In this document: positions 58,105 to 64,000 of the stretch, piece by piece
How the letters are laid out: each line of letters starts with the position of its first letter
How positions within the stretch are numbered: the first letter of the stretch is position 1
Source: Xestospongia bergquistia
Lineage: Eukaryota; Porifera; Demospongiae; Haplosclerida; Petrosiidae
Assembly (NCBI GenBank): GCA_963965975.1
Contig: OZ014417.1
Coordinates: 6,940,821 to 7,004,820, forward strand
Direction of reading: 5' to 3'
DNA: 64,000 nt
Position numbers and translations under genes: made by a program
The notes under the pieces: model-generated
Told to the model about the DNA's origin: nothing
The model's input: only the letters and a program-made list of their open reading frames with translations
Databases searched by the model: none

Positions 58105-60583
58105 ATGATCTCTTATCTATTATTGTACTTTTTACTAATACTACTACTACTACAAAGAGGTACGTAATTTGTAAGGTGAATCCCTCAGTTGTATATATTA
58201 ACACATCTAGTACTTGTAGATGGTTGTAATGAAGGAGCCCTTCAACATAGCTCCATGAATGCTGATATACTACAGATTTGTAGTGGAGGTCAGTGGAAAT
58301 ATATTTGTGCTAAACCAGGCTCTAATCTATGGGGTGAAAATGAAGCTAGAGTAGCTTGTATCAAATGGGAATGGTATGGAAAGAAGGATCAGATATTGTA
58401 GATGTACTAATTTCCTTAATTAAAAGGTTTATCCTCTACTCTGATATAGGATTAAAAACTGCTTGGACCAATTCGAACAAATTTCTTTACAAAAACTTTT
58501 CTTGTTCTGGATTAGAGGAAAAACTCATAAATTGTTCATCTGATGACCATACTTTTTATTATTGCTACTACTGGATAAATAATCGTAAAAGATATGCATA
58601 TGCAACAACAAAATTCAAGGAAGGTATACTATATCAATAATCATTTTTTTCAAATATATATTTTTATAGCTAATCAGTTCTGTACATTTTGAAGTCTGTC
58701 ATTAATAGATAAAATTTTGAAAATCTGTGTATTTGGTCAATGACACACACTCTCTGGTAATACTTGGACATTAGCTCAGGCATAAGTAGCTTGTAGACAA
58801 CTGCAACTGGGAGGAAATCCAATTGGTATGATTATCAGCATTTGAGATCAGTAATTGTTTTTAAAATAATTTTATATATAGGAGTTAAAAACACACTTGT
58901 ATCTAATGAGGAGTCCATTCCAGTAAATGACTGCTTACGTTAGCTGTAATGGTACTGAGAATGACTTTAGAAAATGTACAACACATAGGATCTCAAGATG
59001 TGATATGAAGTCAAATTTACTGAAGCCAGGACTTACCTGTGGAGGTAATCTTTGTCTATCTTAAACTTTCAAAAATATGACATATATAGTTTACTTCTAT
59101 AGTGAACCCTCCTAAGAATCTATTGACTGATTCACTGAATTTCTCAGTGTATATGTTACAGTAAGATTGTCTAAATAGGGATTTTGTGAAATCCCTGAAA
59201 CTTTCAGGGAATTTGTGAAATCACTATCAGCATAATGAGCGGAGTTCTTCTATTGCTGAACAAATTTGAGTCCCACTGTCCAGTCCTGGGTGTTGTTGTC
59301 ACTCATCCAAGCCACCAGAATGTCACTGTTTGCTCTTTCAACAGAACCCTGACAACAACACCTGTAGTCTTGGGACATTTCCTCTTCTCTTGACATACAA
59401 CACAGTAGGACTTGAAGAGTTTAACAACATCTGTTGTGATGTTGGCATACTTTTGTCTAAGATGTTTCAGCATCCTGTCACAACCACAGTGGCCAGTTGC
59501 AATGTGAGCTTTGCTGATGATGTCGTAGGTGCTATTACAACACATTAAAGGAAGTGTGAACTGCTCTGAACTATGTATAATAAATCCTCAGAATAGTCAT
59601 CAAAGCTATGGATGTGATTACACAGATTTCTTTGATTGCAAAAACTATTGACACCTCTCCCTGTGTAAGACTACGTTAAAGGAAGTATTAACTGCTCTAA
59701 GACTACATTAAAGGAAGTATTAAAGATAATGTATTAAAAAGGAAGTATTAACTGCTCTAAGACTACATTAAAAGAAGTATTAAAGGAAGTATAAACTGCT
59801 CTGAACTATGATAAATCCTCAGAGTAGTAATCAAAGCTATGGTATTATTTCCAGCTGAATTACTGTTCCATGAAAATCTGTAATAAATAATTGTGTACAG
59901 ATATTAAAACTAATCATTTATTTATGAATAAACTTCCTTACAATACTTAAACAATGCTGAATTTCTACCAATATATCACATTCAGTGATTTTGCAAAATA
60001 ACAAGAGCCTCATTTCAGTGATTTCATGAAATCACTAGAGTTTTTAGTAAATTTATGAAGTCCCTAAGTGAAATAGTGATTTCACAAACTCCCTGAAAGT
60101 TTCAGGGATTTCACAAAATCCCTATTTAGACAATGTTACTGTAACATATATACAATGGAATTATAATATGACAATTGACACAGTACATTTTAATGTTTAC
60201 TGTACTACTATAAAACAACAACAAAGCACAAGATATTCTAAGACAGTATTATATAATGATAACAATACTTTAAATAAATCTATTACTGGTCTATTACCTA
60301 ATACTACATACACATGTTGTGTATTAACAGTAACATCATATGGAGAGAGTAAACCAGTATGTCAAAATATCACTACTGCTAATGAAAAAAGTGAATTTTA
60401 TGATATAATTAAGTACTGTGTTCCTCTTTGTCAGCAGGGACTGACAGTGATTATACTAGTAACACCTCATCTCTTACTAACACTATATCATGGGTTACTG
60501 ATTTATTTATGGATATATTAAATTGTACACTCATAATGTTAATAATGCTGATCCTTATAGTGATAACGAAAGGAAAGTCATAA
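58105..60583 (+). pseudogene. SRCR-FN3 receptor copy 11, pseudogene with transposon, type III anchor
   Basis: Duplicate of copy 5. The first SRCR1 exon lacks the copy 5 stops but has a one-base loss (GCTTGTATCAAATGG) and a lost donor (TCAGATATT). SRCR2 shares the TGA and TAA of copy 5. The FN3 exon is split by the element at 59154-60146, resumes at 60151 without the extra stop, and then joins a type III anchor (after CTCTTTGTCAGCAG) instead of the type II module used by copy 5. Confidence 0.85.
59154..60146. mobile_element. Ginger-like DNA transposon derivative, non-autonomous (copy B)
   Basis: 993 bp, same inverted repeats, same FN3 insertion point and same TATA flanks as 38725-39777, so it was duplicated with its host block rather than inserted twice. 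It has two instead of three 60-bp internal units. The minus-strand H2C2 wording (HIATGHCGCDRM, CVVCQEKRKCPKTTG) is kept. Confidence 0.8.
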
Positions 60584-61359
60584 ATCAGAAATAAAATAAA
60601 CAATAAGTATATACAGACAATCATATATACTTCACACTATCACTTGTTTATTAATAATGCTTTATTTTATATATAAATTGTTTACATATTAATACTTCAC
60701 ATGTGATATGTGTTGTTTTGGTTTGATCATTGTTACTTAATGTTATTAGTTGTCTACAATTAGAGATCATTTCAACATATTTATAAGTTGTGCTCAATAA
60801 CATGACCTTTTTATTAGACACATTAATTTTATATGAATTATGTGTCAATCAAATTATTTAAGGTCATAACATTTGTTGATTTTGCTTATCTTACCATGTT
60901 TACAGCTGATGTTTAATATATTTCATGTTTATGTTAGAACTAATCATAACTTGAGGTTGATTCTGTCATTACAAAATGTTATTGTATATCATATAATAAG
61001 TCCAGTAGTACTTTGATAATGATCTATGAAGTGTCTATTAAAGTAATAAGTATTGACAATCATGAATACAATGCTAAATGATTTTTATTTGCTTGTTTTG
61101 TTTCAATTTTGATAATCTAAAGATAAAAAATGAGACAATTATCATTAAGGTATATCTATCTATCTGTCAACATTTGTTGACTTTATTATTCTCATGTGTA
61201 CAGAGTGCAAAATTATGCTTATTGATGCTATGTTAAAACAACTGATGCATGAACTCATTATTACATCATTATATATTTTGTATTAGTACGTACTAAGAGT
61301 GCCTTAACAAGTTTATTGCTTACGTGTACAGGCAGCAGTTAAAGAAAAGTAACTTCATT
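60584..61359 (+). promoter_or_regulatory. Spacer and conserved upstream block of copy 12
   Basis: Type III anchor 3' flank, then the conserved block (about 60740-61359). It is closest to the block before copy 6, sharing the GTACGTACTAAGAGTGCC variant. Confidence 0.45.
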
Positions 61360-62427
61360 ATGATTTCTTGTCTATTTTTACTACTACTACTACGAGGAGG
61401 TAAGTAATTTGTAAGTTTAACCTCTCAGTTTAATTTAATAACACATCTAGTACTTGTAGATAGTAGTTGTAAGGAAGGAGAGCTTAGACACAACTCCACA
61501 AATAGTGATATACTACAGATCTGTAGTGGAAGTGAATGGAAGTATATTTGTGCTAAACCTAATGAATGGAGTGAAAATGAAGCTAGAGTGGCTTGTTATC
61601 AAATGGGAATGGTATGGGAAGAAGGTTCAGGTATTGTAGTTGTACTAACTTTCTTAATTAAAGGTTTATTCTCTACTCAGAAATAGAATTAATAACTTGG
61701 AGTTATTTAGGAATATTTTATTCTAAAAACCTTTCTTGTTCTGGTTTAGAAGAAAAACTCATAAACTGTTCAATTGATGATTATGAAAATAACTGTTACT
61801 ACTATGAAAATGGTTATTACTATGCAACATCTAAATGCATTGATGGTATACTATATCGCCAATCAATCTTGTGCAAATATATATTTATATTTATAGCTAA
61901 TCCATCCTGCATATCTGAAAGTCTTTCATTAGTAGACAAAATTTTGAAAATCTGTGTATTTGGTCAATGGCACACTCTCTGTGGTAATACTTGCACATTA
62001 GATCAGGCAAAAGTAGCTTGTAGACAACTGGGAAGAAATCCAATTGGTATGATTATCAAAATTTGAAACAAGTAATTGTTTTAAAAACAATGTTATATAG
62101 GAGCTATAAGCACATTTGTATCTAGTAAAGAGCTCGTTCCAATAATGAATGCTTATTTCATTTGCAATAGTACTGAGAATGACTTCAGAGAATGCACAAT
62201 ATATAGTAACTCAAGATGTGATATGAAGTCAAGTTTACTAAAACCAGGACTTACCTGTGGAGGTATATTTTGACTATTTTAAAATTTCAAAAATATGACA
62301 TGTATGGTTTCCTCCTTTAGTTAGCCCTCCTAAGAATCTATCGACTTGTTCACTGAACATCTCAGTCCAAATGCAATGGAATTATAATATGACGAGAACT
62401 AATCAGAGCTATTTGTTCTTTCATTAA
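61360..62427 (+). CDS. SRCR-FN3 receptor copy 12, FN3 truncated by an RNFT fragment
   Basis: Exons 61360-61399, 61460-61630, 61681-61845, 61897-62046, 62101-62262 and 62321-62427 keep phase and encode 264 residues: signal peptide, SRCR1 (two residues shorter in the Tyr-rich loop), SRCR2, then only the first strands of FN3 (SPPKNLSTCSLNISVQMQW). At about 62391 the exon runs into RNFT exon 6 sequence out of frame and stops after SYLFFH. SRCR2 has a Trp-to-Cys change (GNTCTL). Without an anchor the product would be secreted, or the copy is dead. Confidence 0.65.
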
Positions 62428-62815
62428 AGATAATGTGTGTGTTGTATAAGATATCCTTACTAATAATCCTACTTGTTATTTTAGTAATTGTAATATCTAA
62501 TACAGTTGTACAAACTACATTATAATTTGGGTGCGTGGTTTAGAAATATCACTCTAAGATAATTGTATTCATTATGAATGCACTGAGAATTGGGTGACCA
62601 GTCACAGATTAATACTGCTATTGTTTTCTATAGACTTATGGTGTTCCTCTCAAAAGAGATGACTTGTTAGAACTTTGTGAGGAAAATGTATGTCCTATTT
62701 GTCAGGATGAGTTTAATGGACCTATTATGCTATGTTTTAAGGTAAGATACATGTTAAATATATTATGATGTAGATTAGGAATAGTACAAATATAAATGAT
62801 TGCCTCTCTCCTCTC

Positions 62816-62846
<31 letters not shown>

Positions 62847-63053
62847 TCATGCAGAATGTTTTCTGTGAGAACTGTATATTGCAATGGTTTGATAGAGAAA
62901 GAACCTGTCCTTTATGTAGAGCTAGCATAGCCAATGACCCCAAATGGAGAGATGGGTCTACGACAGCATGACTACAGCTTTTCTAACACTTATTTATACT
63001 AGTCTGATTCTTATATTGATATCTTTCTCTGATTTTCCTACCTTTTTCTTATC
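62391..63053 (+). pseudogene. Captured RNFT fragment (end of exon 6, exons 7 and 8)
   Basis: Matches RNFT 21715-22400, including the RING exons and the start of the 3' UTR. The RING is broken: the Cys-x-His pair of LRCRHVFC is changed (LCFKNVFC), and the last exon ends early at a TGA in place of the Trp codon of TTAWPQLF. The CT microsatellite in the intron is interrupted. Confidence 0.88.
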
Positions 63054-64000
63054 CTAAAAGCAGCATGTGTCACTAACATAATACATGCATTATATATATA
63101 AATATAGTGTTATTGTGACAATTATCACTAACAGTTACAATAATTATGTTTGCTAATCTAACAAATAAATATACAGTACATGCATGAGTATACACTGTTC
63201 CTTTGTCCCAAATGATTGTTTATTTTGAGTGATTTTGTTTTGTGTACAAATAACCTGCTCTCATATCATGATATCATAGTACAATGGAATTATAATATGA
63301 CAAATGATACATTACATTTTAATGTTTACTGTACTACTATAAAACAACAACAAAACACAAGATATTCTAAGACAGTATTATATAATCATAATAATACTTT
63401 TAATACATCTATTACTGGTCTATTACCTAATACTACATATACATGTTGTGTATTAGCAGTAACGTCATATGGAGAGAGTGAACCAGTATGCCAAAATATC
63501 ACTACTACTAATCTAACAAGTAATTAATATTTTGTTTACATGTACATCAGTTTACTTATACAGATATAAAGAACACTTCCTTTGTATTAAGTCATATAAC
63601 AACATCTATCATCTGTTCTCCTACAATGACAGTGTATATTAATTCAACTACAAATGCTGATACAATCACTACATTTACATTAATTGGTGGTATAGTTACC
63701 AGTATTATTACTAGTATTATTATTACTCCTATTACAATGACAGGAAGCATAATAGGTGTGCTAAGTGATAATGAGTTTACAAGTTTACATAGTTGTCAAT
63801 GGCACTTGCAAGATTATTGTAGATAGTAACTATAGAAGCACATGTTCTGCACATGACTGAGCACATTGCCAGTTGAGACAGTGGAAGAGAACTGGAATTG
63901 AATCAACTATTGCTGATGGCTAGTTATCGTGACAGCACACTCAGTTGTAGGAGTGTTGGTCGTCCCCTTAAAAGTGCTGTGTGGGACTAATTTGACTATG
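63054..64000 (+). pseudogene. Mosaic of anchor intron, FN3 exon and type I anchor, cut at the window end
   Basis: 63054-63280 resembles the copy 7 intron before its anchor exon (49185-49360). Then comes an open FN3 segment from QWNYNMTNDTLHF to NLTSN (about 63284-63525). A type I anchor exon follows (from 63640), breaking off at about 63748 after ITMTG. From there to 64000 the sequence is more G+C rich, matches nothing else in the window, and I do not recognise it. Confidence 0.6.

Noticed and set aside
24672..62427. CRISPR-like or bacterial repeat array
   Set aside because: Repeat units are whole eukaryotic multi-exon genes with GT-AG introns; no short direct repeats with unique spacers are present.
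1..64000. tRNA, rRNA or other structured RNA genes
   Set aside because: I looked for tRNA-like A and B boxes and rRNA wording by eye and saw nothing convincing; a covariance search was not possible.

Overview
This window is AT-rich animal nuclear DNA. Its genes are interrupted by many short GT-AG introns, often only 45-60 bp. I infer a demosponge, most likely Amphimedon or a close relative, from three things: a receptor tyrosine kinase with an unfamiliar ectodomain, a large local expansion of SRCR receptors, and very compact introns. That species call is inference; no marker gene proves it.

Left part (1-13.7 kb, all minus strand). Three complete genes can be rebuilt by joining exons whose splice phases agree. 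First is a receptor tyrosine kinase (519-5375) with signal peptide, Cys-rich ectodomain, nine degenerate 12-residue repeats, TM and kinase. Second is a VWA plus FN3-like single-pass membrane protein (7025-10750). Third is SPRING1/C12orf49 (11395-13649), a regulator of SREBP processing. Between 13.65 and 19.4 kb I see no coding gene, although a donor-like site near 13.85 kb could mark a 5' exon driven divergently from SPRING1.

Middle (19.4-22.3 kb, plus strand). An RNFT1/RNFT2-like multi-pass RING E3 ligase is complete in eight coding exons. Three of its introns end in long (CT)n microsatellites that serve as polypyrimidine tracts.

Right part (22.8-64 kb, plus strand). A tandem array holds twelve copies of one receptor gene family: signal peptide, SRCR, SRCR, FN3, then a swappable membrane anchor and tail. 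Every junction up to the anchor is phase 1. Copies 3, 6, 7 and 9 have full open frames. Copy 2 is open but has lost its tail motif by frameshift. Copies 1 and 12 are truncated in FN3. Copies 4, 5, 8, 10 and 11 are pseudogenes. Three anchor types (I with an NPAY tail, II with a long Tyr-rich tail, III with a very short tail) are joined to near-identical ectodomains in different combinations, so recombination near the 3' end of the FN3 exon appears to swap them. Between the genes lie relic SRCR and FN3 exons that share an inherited frameshift, plus a conserved 600-750 bp block before most start exons.

The array has captured three different fragments of the neighbouring RNFT gene. It also carries a Ginger-like transposon derivative that was inserted in an FN3 exon and then duplicated with it, and an 893 bp inverted-repeat element encoding an intact HIRAN-domain protein. 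The array looks like a rapidly changing receptor cluster (immune or recognition is plausible), but that role is inference.
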